From Fratercula arctica (Eukaryota > Chordata > Aves > Charadriiformes > Alcidae): a stretch of DNA of 64,000 nucleotides. This document shows, one piece after another, positions 1 to 13,013 of the stretch. The DNA lies in the NCBI GenBank assembly GCA_947846985.1, contig CANTUZ010000011.1, positions 33,971,589-34,035,588 on the forward strand, read 5' to 3'. The notes beneath the pieces were generated by a model. That model was not told where the DNA came from and searched no databases. It worked only from the letters and a program-made list of their open reading frames with translations. Both the position numbers and the translations under genes were made by a program. Position 1 is the first letter of the stretch. Each line of letters begins with the position of its first letter.

Positions 1-3000
1 CAACTCACTGCTGCGTCTCACTGCAGGCTTGGATGCAGCCTCTTGCCTGCAGCACGGAGCCTGTCCCAGGCAAGATGTGCAAGGAAGAGACACAGAATAA
101 TGTATAGTTCCTGCATACAGTACATTACACACGCATACAACAGCAGTGATCTTGTGGTTCCTACAGCTACTGGATAACCCCTCTGAAACGGCCTTTTCCT
201 GGGTGCAAGCATCGCTATTGTCTGTGTTTTGATTAGGGTGCTAATACATATTTATATTTTACTGCTTTCCACCTATCAACTGAAGAAGGGATGTGCTTTA
301 CAAGTGCTTAGTTAGCTGGTTTTAATGGGCATAACGTATAAATAATAATAATAATGAGAGGGGAAGGAGGTAATACATGGAGTGGAACTCATTAATTACT
401 GTTTATTAGTCATTAAGGAGTGAACAAAGTGCTAATTGAAGTGTATGAGCTTGACTAGCCTAGCCATGAGTATTTTCATACAGTTGTAAGAAAGTCACTG
501 TTTTTCAAAACACCGTTAGAGCATTTTGAATTGTATTAAATATTTTTTCCATCCTTGATCTTTGCTGAAGGTTTTCAAGCTGTGATGCATGAAGATATCG
601 GCTAGTAATTTTCAGCAGAACTTCTAGCCTCCTAAAATTTTTTGGAGACTCATCCTTACGTTTGAAATACTGTTTTGTTTTGTATTTTTTTTCACTAGAT
701 AGAACATGCCTGCCTCCACAAAAAACCCCCACCTTCTGTGTTTCCCTGAGTGTCATGTCCTTTCTGGGCCAGATTCTGATTTTACTCCCACCTTTCTATA
801 TTTGCAAATATACTTTATATTTATGGACAGAGCTGGGTGATGTCCCCAGGTGTTGCTGTGTGCTGCTGCCTTCACGTGTGTGCACAGGCTTGTGTGCAAA
901 CGTCTGTCTCTTCATTATGAACGGTTGTTGCAGACGGCATGTTTTGCTGTTTATTTACAGTTTGTTACCCGTCCTCATTCTGTTTGAGGGAATTGCTCAG
1001 TAATGCTGATCACTGCTCTGCTTTGTTCTTTACAGCTGCCTTTTCTCCTGTGTCTTTTTTTTTTTTTTTTCCTATCCTTTCCACTATTTGGATGCTGAAT
1101 TGGGATTCTCCTTGCTTATGAGAATGACTTTTCAGGCATGAGATGCGTGGCAGTGCATCTTGGAGCGTAGCAGACCCGTAGGCTCACCTGCCAGGGCTGC
1201 GCTCCCTGCCCGAAGGGGCACGTTGTGAGATGCCCCCGGCCTCGATGGCCTCCTGCTCTGATGCTGCTTGACAGCTGCGGTCGTGTCCAGGAGGAGCTCT
1301 GAGCAGGAGCGCGTCTCAGCCCTTTGCTCTTCTTTTTGGCTCTATTGTGAAGAACGAAGCTTTCCAGCACATTAAATATGCTCTTGGGAAACACGAATAG
1401 AAAGTGCCGCCTCCCAGCTGCGCATCTGATTGCAGTGCCTGAGCCTAGGGCAAGCCTTTGCCTTGTGCCCAGGGCTGCTGTGGGGCAGTCGCTTGTGGGT
1501 GCCCTTGAGGAAAGCGTGAGGGCTGTGGGAAATGGTTTTGTTAGTCCCAGCAGTGGCTTTCCAGCTCTCTGTGCTGGTGATGCAGTGCCTCCACAGGCTG
1601 TCTCCCTGCTCCCACTGAGCCAAAGGACGGTGGCTGTTTGTCCTGGTTTTTAAAGACCTCATCTTGTAACTGGGCTTGGAGGCACACGGAGCTTTGGCTG
1701 GGGAACCCAAAGGTGACACTGGCTGCAGAGTAAGGGAGATAGATACTGGGGACTTTACTCTTCTTTTTCCAATGGGGAAGTAAGGAATTGGATGAAAAAT
1801 CCTGACTATGCTAAAACAGAAAGCCCCAAATCTATGTGCTCTTCTCTTCCCCATCCTCCTTTGGTGCCTTGCAGATATTTAAGGGAGGAGGATGAGCCTG
1901 TCTATCAGTGAAGAGCAGGGGTGTTGTATAGACTGTAACCTTACTAGAACTGGACCATCTATTTTACCATTTTACATCATTTGTAGTGTACGCGGTTCTG
2001 TCTAGGACTAGGGCCCCTGGACACGCTATCAAAGGTTTATGTTGTTGTGTTTGTTGCACACATGTTCCTCCCCTCTAGCAGAGGAGCAGGAGAATGCAGC
2101 TAGCGGGGGTGGACACACGTTTCACCATGTCCAGCGATGCTCCAAGCAATGAGCGTGGTCATTCCCGCACTGCACCCACGGTGTGCATTCAGCAGCTCCT
2201 GCCTTCCTTCCAGGTGAACAGCATCGCCAGGATTTCTGAGCATGTGCAGCCCCTCTTGGAGGAACATCTCCATCTGTATTGAAGTTTGCAGCTGGACTTC
2301 AGTTGTTCCTTTTGTTTATTTGTTCTAATATTAGCTTGTTAATTATCCTAAAAAAGAAATCTGTGTTTGTTCTTCTAAAAATAACAAATCCTTAAATGCT
2401 TTTGTGCCTGAATAATCTTAATTTGGCGACCCACAAACCATAGGCAGAAGCATAAAAGAAATAATTTTCTTTTTCTCTTAGGAACCAGATGGCTCAGTTC
2501 AGTCTCTGTGACATTCTCCAAATGAAATTGTGTTGTAGAGGTTCAGCAAGAAACTAATTTCAGGACTTTGGGAGAACTGTGGAAGGGTGGAGGGACCAAA
2601 ACCACAAATTATGTATCTCAACAGGGGAGAGGAGAGAAGTTGTGGGAGGGAGAAAGAAGATAATTATAACACAGGATTTATTCTAAGCCTTTATTTCCTT
2701 TTTTCTTTGCAAAGAAATTGCAAAATTCACATATCTATTCAGCATTCACATTTAATAGCAAACTTGTCAGTCTGTAATTCTTGGCCTGAAGTTGTTAATT
2801 GAACAACTCCTTAAAGCTGTTGGCAATTCGTGTTGTGGCAACCCACTACATACATCAGCTGGCGATGCTGCATTTCCCCATATGTGACCACGGCAGCGTG
2901 AATTTGGAACAGTGTATTTGAACATAATGTTTGCAGATGGATAGCTGTATGGCTGGGAATTTGTAGCCCGCAAATATTTGAGTGTCTGAGTGTAAAGTTT

Positions 3001-3739
3001 GCTTTTGCCTGAGTGTTCACACCTGTAAAGCTTAAGCATTAGAACTGGTACTGTGAGAAAGACTTAGGTTTGAAGAAAGGACAGGAAGGAGGAAGAGGAT
3101 GGTTCAGTTCAGTCATTGGGAACATCTATAGCTCAGAGCATCGCTGTACTTGAAGGCAAGAGGAGCAGAGTGAGGATTTTGTAGAGGAACTGAGAGTGTA
3201 GGAAGGGGAGAATGGACTTTAGCCTGATCAGCTGCTGCTGAGGGCTGATGTAGCAGAAGGAAATGGCTGACCCCACGATGTAGGTAGAGGATCTGGATGT
3301 GATGGAGAGGCATGGGGCTCCTGCAGCCCTCTGGCTGGCTGGGTTATCACTCACTACCCAAGCTGGGAGGTGGTTTTGGTGGGCGAGAAAGGTGTGTGAG
3401 ATCAGCAGAGCCATGGGAAATTGTGGCAGCTCTAGACTATGGTAACTCTTTTGCTTTTAGTCATGTGCATCGTATTTTAGCAGAGAATAAAATTGCTGTC
3501 TGGAGTAGATGAGTACCATGGGAACAGCTTGGTTTTATCCGCTCCAGTAGCACAGGGCTGGAAAGCAGAAGATGGAAGGAAAAGGCTGGAAAGGCCTCAA
3601 GGTGTGGTGTGATACATTTTAAAAAGTACAAAGCCATGGAGTGGGATCTCTGGCACTTATATCCACTCATCAGTGATAATTTCCATCCTATTTGTAAGGA
3701 TGATTTCAAGCTCACCGTGATGTCTATGCTACTGTGTCA
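1..3739. other. Non-coding stretch, no gene recognised
   Basis: All six frames are broken into short open stretches. The longest, about 160 codons on the minus strand at 1372-1854, has no familiar domain and lies in a locally GC-richer part (about 1130-1650), where long chance frames are expected. Visible simple sequence is an ATA run at 336-351 and a T16 tract at 1055-1070. I see no interspersed repeat, RNA gene or promoter. It is best read as intergenic or intronic DNA. Confidence 0.7.
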
Positions 3740-3900
3740 TGAAAGCAGGGGCTGCCTCTGGTATCTTGGGCATTCTTGGACGGGTCTGTTAACCATCCCA
3801 TGCCTCAGTTTCCTCATGATGGATAGGAACATTGATTCTTCTTTTAGGATGTGTTTTGGCATCATCTACTACAATACTTGTGAAGGTAACAAATATTGCC
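3740..3900 (-). repeat. MIR-like (CORE-SINE type) SINE fragment
   Basis: Read on the minus strand, the segment resembles the core of mammalian-wide interspersed repeats and their amniote relatives. On the plus strand the diagnostic order is a weak match to the 'cttgggca' block at 3765-3772, then TTAACC at 3789-3794, then tgcctcagtttcctcat at 3801-3817, which matches the most conserved part of the MIR core. A weaker match to the 'ttgtgaagg' block follows at 3878-3886. The copy is old and diverged, has no visible target duplication and cannot be functional as a SINE. MIR-type elements are known to survive as fossils in bird genomes. The exact subfamily cannot be named without an alignment. Confidence 0.62.
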
Positions 3901-6900
3901 CTGCTGCTATGGGGTCTCCGGAGGGAAGAGGGTATATGGAGCAGGAGATGTCACTGCAGGAGGACATCTGGTCAGAGAATAAAACACATGCAGCAGAACA
4001 GAAAGCTGAAGAGTAAAAGAAGGAAACGAAAGTGTATTCTTGTTTATTCTCTAAACAAATCACTTTTTTTTTTTTTCCTCTCCCCAGGGCAAAATAAGGT
4101 GCAATTAATGTAACAAAGTCTGACACATTAACAGAGAGGTGCAAAGGTTTGTGAAGCTGTGGAAGTAATTGCTTTGACTCTTGCACTGGAGCTTTAGGAT
4201 AGCTGAAAAGCTGGATGACTTCCACCCCCCCACCCCGCCTCTGTCATTGTCTCCTTGTTCTGTGCATCACCTAACACAAAACATCATCTCTGCAGGCTTT
4301 GGAAACTGTGATGAATTGTCATCTCGCCATTACTGGCTTTTCCTTTAACAGCCACTTTGTATTTCCATGGCCTGCAGCTGCCATCACTGACTTCCCAAAG
4401 AAAGGAAGGAGTGTTCTGTCCATTTGCCACTCAATTCCTAGATTATGCCCTTTTCTCTGGGGGGGTGGTGGTGGTGCATTTGCTTCCATGGCAGGAGAAA
4501 GAGTTTATTGAGAGCTTTGTCACTGTCATTACTTTGCTGTAGGCTGGAATCGGTGCTGTGCTTTATGAATTTCCCCCTTTCCCTCCTCCACTATGGGCTG
4601 TCCTTCCAGCCCACTTAGTTGGGCAGCCTCTGGAGGAGCCCCCTAGTCCTTGGCAGCACAGGGTTGAACTCCTCTGGTCTGTCTTCCCAAGTCCATCTTC
4701 CTAAAAGTAACAAAAGCAAAACGTTATTATCCTCTTTTTGCAGGGGAGTGTGTTGAGGCAAGGAGGGGTTCAGGGGCATAGTGGAGGTTAAGGCAAAGAA
4801 TGTATTTTAGGCTGAGGAAGGAAAATTCTTGCTATTGGCTGTCCTTTGTCATCTGGTCTTTTTTCCCTTCTGTGCTGAAAGATGATAAAATGTGATCTCC
4901 TTCAATTAAAGTTTACTCTCTTGGGAATTTTTGGATAGTAAAATGATCACAGCCCTGGAATCCCCCTGGCTCACAGCTGGGAAAAAGGCACCCATGAAGG
5001 TGGTCTATGATTAGGTGTGAAAGTGTAGCTCTGTGGTTAGGCATGTTAAACCTCGCCTGAATTGTGCCTAAAAAGAGCTGGGCTGAGGCTGTAGTATTCA
5101 AACTTGGATAGTTTTGTTAGGTGTTGTGATCAGTGACACCAAAATACTGCAAGCTCTACCGAAAGCCGGCAACTTCCTAGATTTATCTGTCCCTGTGCAA
5201 CTTGCAGCACACCAAGTTGAGAATTCCTATGAGATGAATCTTAACTTCAAGAGAAGGGTTTCTTTGGATTGTAAATAAAGCTTTCAACTGGGATGCTAGG
5301 GCTGACCTGGAGATTTAAATCCAGCCCTTACCCCTTGAATGTTGAAGTGCTTCAGATCCAAGTTATTTTTTTATTATGTGTGGCCACTAGAGTCATATGT
5401 GCCAGCAGTTTCCATGACAAGAGATGTGCCCTTGAGAAACTGCGATAATGTGTCCTATAGGCCCACGACATGCCGCCTTACAACCTGCTGTGACTTATGA
5501 AGAGTCATTGCTGTTTGCTCCTAGGCAGTGTTGGATTTTAACCTGCTCCAGAGGTGAGGGACCTTGCGTCTCCTTGTCCCTTCTCTGAGTGTCCCATCAT
5601 CCTCAGAGAGGAGTGAAAGATGGCTTTGCTGTAATAACCACTGTGTTCTTTGAAGATAGGTGAAGTATGTGAGGTCTAATCTGTTATTTTATTTAGCTCT
5701 GCCAGGAGGATTTGGTCATTTTGGTTCAATATTATTGATTTTTTTTCTGTCTGTTATTTAACCTATAGCCATGGAACATCTCTCCTTGATGACCTCTCTA
5801 ACAGCTCTGCAGTGCCACGTGGTGGAGCTGTCTTTGTACGGATGATTGGTTTTGAGTCTTGGTGGCCAGGGAGGAAAAGTAGAGTGGAAAACAGATCCTG
5901 ATGAGCAGTGAAGGATTAGCTAGGAAGACTGCACGCTGTAAATTTGCATTTCTTTTCCAGAAATCTGGAAATTTTCTTTTTGCATTTCTAGTCCCAGGAG
6001 ATGCAGAGAAAGAGGAAACATAGACATCAACAATAAAACCAATAGTATAAGCTGATTTTGAACTTCAGAGAAACATCCAGCTAGTGTTTAAAGCAAAATT
6101 ACAGGCCTTGTTATCCAAGCCCATCAGTGCTGTGGGTCTGGTGTCTTTGGAGCTCTGGAAGAGTAGGTTAGCTTCTCTTTGCTGTATATGTCATCAATGC
6201 CAAAACCAGTGTGGTTCTGACTTTTTTTTAAACATAATGTTTGGCAATGATGCATGAAGCAGAAAGGAAGTTGTTTGATTTCCCCTTCCACCCTCCACCC
6301 CAATAACCAGCCTTAGCTTTTTTTTTTTTTTCCCATGCTGTCAGCTCAGGAAAAATCATGTCGAGACTTTAAATGGAGCAAATAGGATGAGAGAATCATT
6401 AGGAGGGAAAGAATTCAGGAATGTTAAAGCTGCTTGAGTTTGTTTTTAGAGTCGTACAGTGGTGATGTTTTATCAGATGTGGTCAGTACTGGATGGGAGA
6501 CACTGTAGGAGCTGGAAGTGGGAACTGTAGTGATGCTGGTGTGGTTACCAGTCTCTTCAAGGTGGGACTGAACTGTTGGGGGCAGGAGCAAGGAGTCTTT
6601 TCTCCTTGACTTAAATATCTGAGGGAGCCAATTGTAGGATAAAGACCACTTGCTGGCGCTGTTCTGTCTCCCAGTCCCCCCTAAACTGGTTAAGGGGGTA
6701 GTCAGATCTCACACTGGTCTTGAGAGCTCTGTTATTATTCAAGAGAAAAGTAGTTCCTGAGTAGCAAGGACCCAAGCTCTTAAGGGTTTGAGGCTCATAC
6801 CTAGAGCCTGTGATTGGGGAAACAGCTGGCGAAGCTCACTCAGAGCTGAAGCATCTAGAATCAGGAGTCCTGGAAGATGTCCTGGGGGATCAGTTAAATG

Positions 6901-7240
6901 CTTGACATATGAGATGCCATAGCTAGCAATATTTTGCAGTCTTTCCCAAGCTTTCTTGCTGCTGTGAGCAGGAGTACGCAGAAACCAGCTGGTCCTCATC
7001 CAAACTGATAGCTCTCAGGAGCACAGTGTGGCTGGTAGCATGCTAGAAGCCACCAATCCAAATAAATCGAATTCTCATCTGTTATTAGATGATCAGTCAC
7101 TGAAATGAACGTGGCTTCTCTCCCAGCCCTACTTTACACTGTGTGGCCATTCGAAACTTGTAAGAGATGTTCAGAGTTTCTGTACTTAGTTTTTTCATGG
7201 AGGTCATACCTGTGACTGAACTGAACCTTCATTATTCAGT
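3901..7240. other. Non-coding stretch with pyrimidine and GC-skewed tracts
   Basis: No coding region is recognised. A T14 tract at 4063-4076 followed by CCTCTCCCCAG makes a textbook-looking 3' splice site ending at 4087, but no reading frame or donor nearby supports an exon. A C-rich run (4222-4239) and a G7 run followed by GGT triplets (4459-4476) are simple sequence. From 4540 to 7240 the longest open frames are under 90 codons and resemble nothing known. Confidence 0.65.
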
Positions 7241-7313
7241 GCTCCATTGAAAGCCCAGAGAAATGGGTGGAGAAACTCCCACTGACTTTGAGTTGTGGTT
7301 CATGCTCCGGTCT
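7241..7313. repeat. Possible ancient sauropsid repeat fragment
   Basis: The segment contains ctccattgaaag (7241-7252) and, further on, aaactcccactgactttgag (7274-7293). Sequences built around CATTGA...CTTCAATGGGA recur in old repeats shared by birds, crocodilians and turtles, and the order here fits. I cannot name the family with certainty and the copy is strongly diverged, so this is a pattern-recognition call. Confidence 0.3.
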
Positions 7314-9170
7314 GTGGTCTTCGTTGCATCTTCGTTTGGGATGTTTGTGCCCCAGATACTGTGCTCAGTGCTGTGTTCTCTGGATGGCCTCACTTGCAAT
7401 GTGCAGGGCACTTGGGCTGTTCATGTTGTATCAAAGAGATTATGAATTTGATGAGTTCAGTCAAGTTTTTGACTTGGGAGACTTTTTTTTTTTTTAAATT
7501 TAAAAGGATATAGGCAGCAGAGATACCAGTTCATTCTTCTACCAGTTCATTAACTTGGTTTAATTCACTATCGCTTTACTTGGCAAAGCACGTTTTGGCA
7601 GCTGAAAGACCTAACCTATTGGAACAGTACTTCCTACTCCTCACCTGCATCGATTGCCCTTTCGCCATTGTCACTGGGAATGGGGAATAGGGTGGTAATG
7701 CCACGTGAAATGTCAAGCACACAAATGCTCTATTAGTTTGTACAAGCAAAGGGCAGGTTGCACAGAGCACCTTTGCTTAAAGGCTATGCTTGAAAGCAAA
7801 ATCCACAATGAAGTAACGGCAGAGCTGTGGTGTAAACCTACACTGGGCAAGAAGTTCAAAGCTGTTCCTGCAGTGGGTATCTCCTTTGCAGAGCGTGTTT
7901 CTTCCAGTGGTTGGACATTCAGGTTCTCCCTCCCTCAGGAGTGAGTGAGGGGTTAGGTTGTGTTTGCCTGTTTCAGGATATTTTTTTTTTTTTTCAGGTG
8001 ACCACGGTTTTCCTTTTGAACAAGGGCTTAGCTCCCTCCCAGCTGACACCAACCTGTTTGGACATGGGTCAGTGCCAGGCAGTGGGCCGGCTGCAGGCCA
8101 GGTGGCTTCTTGGGGTGATGGAAGTCCAACCCAAGCTATTGTTTCTTATGATAGTGCTTTTACCTCCTCCTGGGGCATCTTATCCATCATGTGATGTCCA
8201 GGAGAGGTGACACGGAGACATGGGCTGCTGACACAGCATGGGCCATTAGGGAAATAGTCTCATTTTCCCAGGGACCTTTGGGGAAGATGGCACCTGACCA
8301 TAGTCTGTATTTTAGTGGGAATAGAAACCATTATCCTCTTGTTTTGTAGGGATGCTTTACCCAAGAAGAGCCCTGCATTTTCTGATCCTCCTCTAAAATC
8401 AGTGATGGTCATTTTCTTGAGCTTTTGTAAGCTCTTTTGAGCTTTCATATCCAGCCCTATTTTTGCTCGTGTAATGCTACTCTGGTTTTGTGTTTAACCA
8501 AACCTGGTTACCACAGAGGGAAAGCACAAAACTTGGTAAACTTTAAAATGTGCTTAATAATGATTTAAAATAAACTGAAAAGGTTCATTATTTTATTGAG
8601 GAGCAGTGGGCCTTGTTAATTGAAGGCACTAGTAATGAGATACACAGTCTTCCCTTTACAGGCTTTACACGTTGCCAGGCTGAATTTAGTCAGACTGTGT
8701 GAAAAGCATGTCCCAAGTAACACTTCATCTTCTCTCATTCCCACCTGAAGCCAAAATAAATCCTCTGTTGACGTCCCAGTTGTTCTGACAATAATCAGGA
8801 TGCTACCGACAGTCAGGGAGGCTATCAAGAAGAATAAGCAGTAGGGGAAGAGCCCGTGACTGCTTCTGCAATGGAGACTATTTACATAGGAACCCCTCAG
8901 GAATAAGTGAAAGGTGAAGCACTTGAGCTGATGGTGTGATGCACCAGGGGAATCATAGGGACGCAGCAATATGTAGGGGCCTCCGGTGATCTTTGGAGTT
9001 CAAAACAGTAGTGAGGGAATATGTTTTCTCTGCCTGCAGTCTTCTCTGGGAGTGATGGATGAACACCTGTGTGTAAGTTTAGATCCACGTTTCCTAGACC
9101 ATGCTTAAGACTGATAGATTTATTCATGGTGGTGGAAGCCTGGAGGAGCTTATGCATTTAACATTAGCCA
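7314..9170. other. Non-coding stretch, no gene recognised
   Basis: There is a T13 tract at about 7483-7495 and a T14 tract at 7981-7994. The latter precedes CAGGTGACC, a possible but unsupported splice acceptor. An AT-rich patch at about 8525-8610 has low CpG. Minus-strand open frames of 117 codons (8616-8969) and 86 codons (8897-9157) overlap and resemble no known family. They are judged to be chance. Confidence 0.65.
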
Positions 9171-9231
9171 GAATCTAATCTCCATGGACTCCACTGAAGG
9201 TCTGACCCATTTTTAACATCAGTCAGGTGGT
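9171..9231. repeat. Possible ancient sauropsid repeat fragment
   Basis: The segment reads agaatctaatctccatggac, then a tccactgaagg block and tctgacccattt. The order resembles the 'ctccattgacttcaatggag...gatttacacc' pattern of old repeats widespread in crocodilian, turtle and bird DNA. The match is partial and the family name is uncertain. It is probably the same class as the fragment near 7.27 kb. Confidence 0.33.
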
Positions 9232-12200
9232 TGTGATGCCTTCTACAAAGGTTCTTACAATTTTGCTTGAAACTAGCAGTAGTTTCAGGGAAAAAGTCCC
9301 TGTAAGATGAACTTTTATTTAATTTCTTTGCGATTTTAATATTCCAGCTATGTGGGACTTGAGCGTGAGGACTGAGCGTTTCTAAGTGTTAGGACTGGGT
9401 GCTTGTGGTTGCTGACCTGGCTGTTTTGGGCATGAACGTGAAGAGAGACTCCTTAAAGAGAGTGCAATCCCTTTGCACAGCGTAAAGACACTGCAGGAAG
9501 ATTGTCTCTGCTGGGATGTTCTGGCATTTGCACCTTAGTTCCTGAAGTAAAACACTTAGCGGGGGGAGAAAAGCAAAACTGAAGAACGAATAACCGTTTC
9601 TGAACCTTTTGGAAGGATGTGTTCTGTTTTCAGCCTCAAGTTGGGCAAATATTCTCTGGCATAAACTGGAGGGCACTGGTTGAAGCTGCTACATTTTGTG
9701 AAGATATGATGAAGTTGTTGGATTGGTTAGCTGGCTTTTTGTTTTAGCTTTTTAATTTATGGTGAAATATGGTGAAATAAAGTCATGACTACTTTGCCCT
9801 TTTAATAACTGGACGCTTTAGTCACTTTGTATCTCCTTCTTATATCACAGATGAGATTCCGTCTTCTCCAGAAAAACAAGCATGTGTTGTTTGAGCTAAA
9901 ATAGGGGAGGATATATGGCAAAGGAGCAATCCTGAATCACTCCACTGGAGGGAAGTGTTTGACATAGAGTGTCGAAAGTATCAGCATAATTTTTTTCCTT
10001 AAATCTAGATTTATTTTTTTTTCTTCAAGTGCATATGATGGGAAACTGGGAAACTGTGCAGCAAAAAAGCAATAGCCTTGTCTGCAGACTCTTTCAGCAA
10101 ATCCTGCGCCCCTGCTTTCATCTCAAAATAGGTGCTCTAGTTTTCCAAGACCACCTTTGTTTGAGATGCTTAAACTTATGGGTGAGGAAAAAGAAGTCCA
10201 AATAACAGGTTTTGGGGCTCTGTTGCTTTTCAGAGCGGATTGAATTACTGTCATTATCTCTTTTGACCTACACCTTTGACATTTGAGTGAGTCTATGATA
10301 TTTTCTTTCGAGAGATGGTGAAAACATTGGTTATATCTTCCTAATGACAGACTAAGGACTTTTAGAGACTGAAAGGACATGTTTCAGCTCTTCTAATTAT
10401 TCTCTGCCTACCAATGAAGTCCTGTTCCCAAATGTTTTCTCAAGCTGTGGTAGCTGGTACTAGCATTTCTATTACTAAAAAGCTTAAATCGGGAGAAAAA
10501 AAAAATGTAGAAAGTAGCCCTGGAAAGCGTGTGTGTACTTAATGACAAATTGCAGAGTGTGGCTCAGTGGTCGTGACGGTGCTGACTGTGATTTTGGCTG
10601 AACCCTCTCAGGAATGCAACCTGTGATGGATGAACGTTGCCAGTTTGCCACAGGTTTTCTCAGGTAAGTGGGGCTTGAGCTGCTCTGCTCCACATCTCCT
10701 TTGCAGGCAGGACTAAGCCCTCAGCAAAACTAACATCACCTGACCCTATAAAAACATTTCCAGGAGATCCCAGTCCCGGTACAGCTGTATGCAGTGGTGA
10801 AACAGATGTTTTCCGCTAGAAGGTGTTTGATTTCTGAGTGGTAATAGGGAATCAAGCTGGGTCCAGGCTCTGTTGGCACATCCTGTGCTGTCAGGAGAGG
10901 TCTGTACGCTAGTGGTCACTGTTACATTAAAGCAGCATCAGCTGTATGAAATATAATAAGATGGGTTGATTAGAGAGGATGCTTTATTGGTATTTGAGAA
11001 ACTTTGATTTATTAATTCTCTGCTTTTTCAGAAGTTCCCTCTAACCTTGGATAAATCACCAGGGGAAGCCCCAGCCCCATCTGAGATTTTGCACCCAGAG
11101 GCAGTTCCTGGCTGGGTCTATGTCTTTGGGACGTACAGCCCACAGAAAATCAAGATGTGGGAACTTGTAGGGCTGAATCCGGGTGTTAGCCTCTGCATTT
11201 CGATTACCTGTTTGCAACATAAGGATGGCAGCTAATGGCACTCCCTTGGGAATACTGTGAGGATAAATTAGTTTAAGATGGTGAGTGGAGAGAGGTGATG
11301 CTATAGAGAATAGAGAGTTAATAGGGGTGAGCTAGAGCAATGCCCGAAACCCAGTTTTAGAATTAAGACACGGGTTAAACATTTGGGAGACACATTAACG
11401 CAGACATTTGGTTGTAGGTTATCTCTTCTGTCCTCTGTGAGCTGACAGTCCAGCTCCCTCTTGCTCATAACTGCAGAATTATCTCCTCCAGTCACTGCAC
11501 ATGGAGCGATTCAGTGGTAATTTCTGATTCTGAGGCAGGAAAGTGACTACAGGAAAGTACTGGAGATACTTCTAGCACTAAGCAATCGGCACTGTGCGGG
11601 CTGGTGTGGCGTGCAGGGCTGGGAGTGTGGAAACCCTGGTCTGAACATCCCATCTCTTCTTGTGTTCAAGCTCCACCAAACTTTTCTCCTTCATGCCCTC
11701 CTTTTTGTAGTTTTAAAATTGTAGTCAAGAGTACGGAGGACATAAATGCAACCAATCTGTTTGAACAGCCATTCCTTTCCACCTAGGCCATGTCTAGATG
11801 CTTTACTCCCAGGGGTGTGCTTTGCATGGCTTTGTAGGGTGCTTTTGAATCACACAATCAGAGGGCACTGTGATGGATCATGATAGTTTTCTGTTCTCAG
11901 CAGTGTCTTCTAAACGACTGCCAGTCTGTTCTGTGCCGTGGTATGAATTTATGCCTTAGTCTTCTGTCTAAAGTGAGACCAACATTGATTCTTTGGTGGG
12001 CGACTGGAGGTTTAGTAATTAAGGTCCTGTAAGTTCCTTCCTATAGTGAAAAGGGCTGGATCTGGGCGAATTCTGTTGTAAGTCTTACAATCTATAAATG
12101 CTCTTTTTTGTTTTGCTTTTTCTTTTTAAAGAAAGAGCAATAGTTTAGGTAAATCTGGACTCTGCAGAGGGCAAACAGTCAAAAAGCCTGGCTGAGATTG

Positions 12201-12654
12201 TGCTTGCTGGGGTAGGAGGCTTTTCTGGCAAGCAGTCTGTGTTTGGCTGCGGGGCGCTGTGCTCCCCTGGGCATCGGTGAGCTTTTGAGGCGATGGAGGA
12301 GGAAGAGGCTGCAGCTTGGGTGACTTTTTCTGGCCATCTGGGCTATGTGCCACATGGGGTAGAGAGCCCAGAGATTGTTTAATGCGTGGTTGATGCCCAC
12401 GGGTGTGCCTTGCTATTGGTGCCAGTATTGCTTGGTGTAGGTTATTCTGAGTTTTGGATTTTGGTATCTGGGGAGCTCTGAGTACCAAAAAGCCCTGGGA
12501 AAGCTTCTCTAAGGGAAACTTGGTTGCCATTGTGTTGAGGACCACAGAGTATTACCATGTAGGAAATGTGCTCGTTCAGCCAGTGGGCAAGAGGCAATGT
12601 GGCCTTTCCTCTCTGAACTGTGAAGTTTTCAAGTTTTCAAGGTACAGCTGATCC
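9232..12654. other. Non-coding stretch, no gene recognised
   Basis: A ten-base direct duplication (atggtgaaat twice, 9759-9778) runs into an AATAAA at 9776-9781. A strong splice-donor-like CAGGTAAGT lies at 10661-10669 without an accompanying acceptor or known frame. The 139-codon minus-strand frame at 12126-12545 is proline- and serine-rich and low in complexity, and is judged a chance frame. Two tandem copies of aagttttc (12622-12637) lie just before a long A tract. Confidence 0.65.
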
Positions 12655-12690
12655 AAAAAAAAAAAAAAAAAAAAAAAAACAAAAAAAACC
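12655..12690 (+). repeat. Long A tract (A25 C A8)
   Basis: Twenty-five consecutive A residues are followed by C, eight more A and CCC. It could be a simple homopolymer or the tail of an old retroposed transcript. No coding remnant is recognised directly upstream and no clear flanking target duplication is visible, so the simple-repeat reading is preferred. Confidence 0.9.
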
Positions 12691-13013
12691 CAAACCCCAG
12701 GAGACAAATCTTGCTTTGATTTTCATCCTCCAGATGCAGCAAGGATAAAATTCCATGCTATACTGAGCTCCGCAAGCCCGAGTGAATCTCAGATGTGACT
12801 TTAGCACCATGATGGTCCCAGATCTTTGGGATGCTGGGAGTTACCTCGGGAGTGATGTGCGTGTGCCTGAGCAGCACTTTAGCTCCCAGGCGGTTCACAG
12901 ATTTTGCCTGTGCCCTGGGAACCAGCAGAAACATTTTGTGTGCTCTGCTCTTCACAAGGGGATGATTTTTCTCATTTTTGTCTCACAAAGTGGGAAGGCT
13001 TTCATCTTTCCAT

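Noticed and set aside
1372..1854. 160-codon minus-strand open frame
   Set aside because: GC-richer context, low-complexity basic and serine-rich peptide, and no family resemblance.
4063..4200. Exon after the strong pyrimidine tract ending CCCCAG at 4087
   Set aside because: No matching donor or sustained reading frame. Isolated acceptor-like tracts are common next to T runs.
10640..10680. Exon ending at the CAGGTAAGT donor
   Set aside because: No convincing upstream acceptor or start and no familiar peptide.
12440..12690. Processed pseudogene ending in the A25 tract
   Set aside because: No coding remnant is recognised upstream and no flanking target duplication was found.
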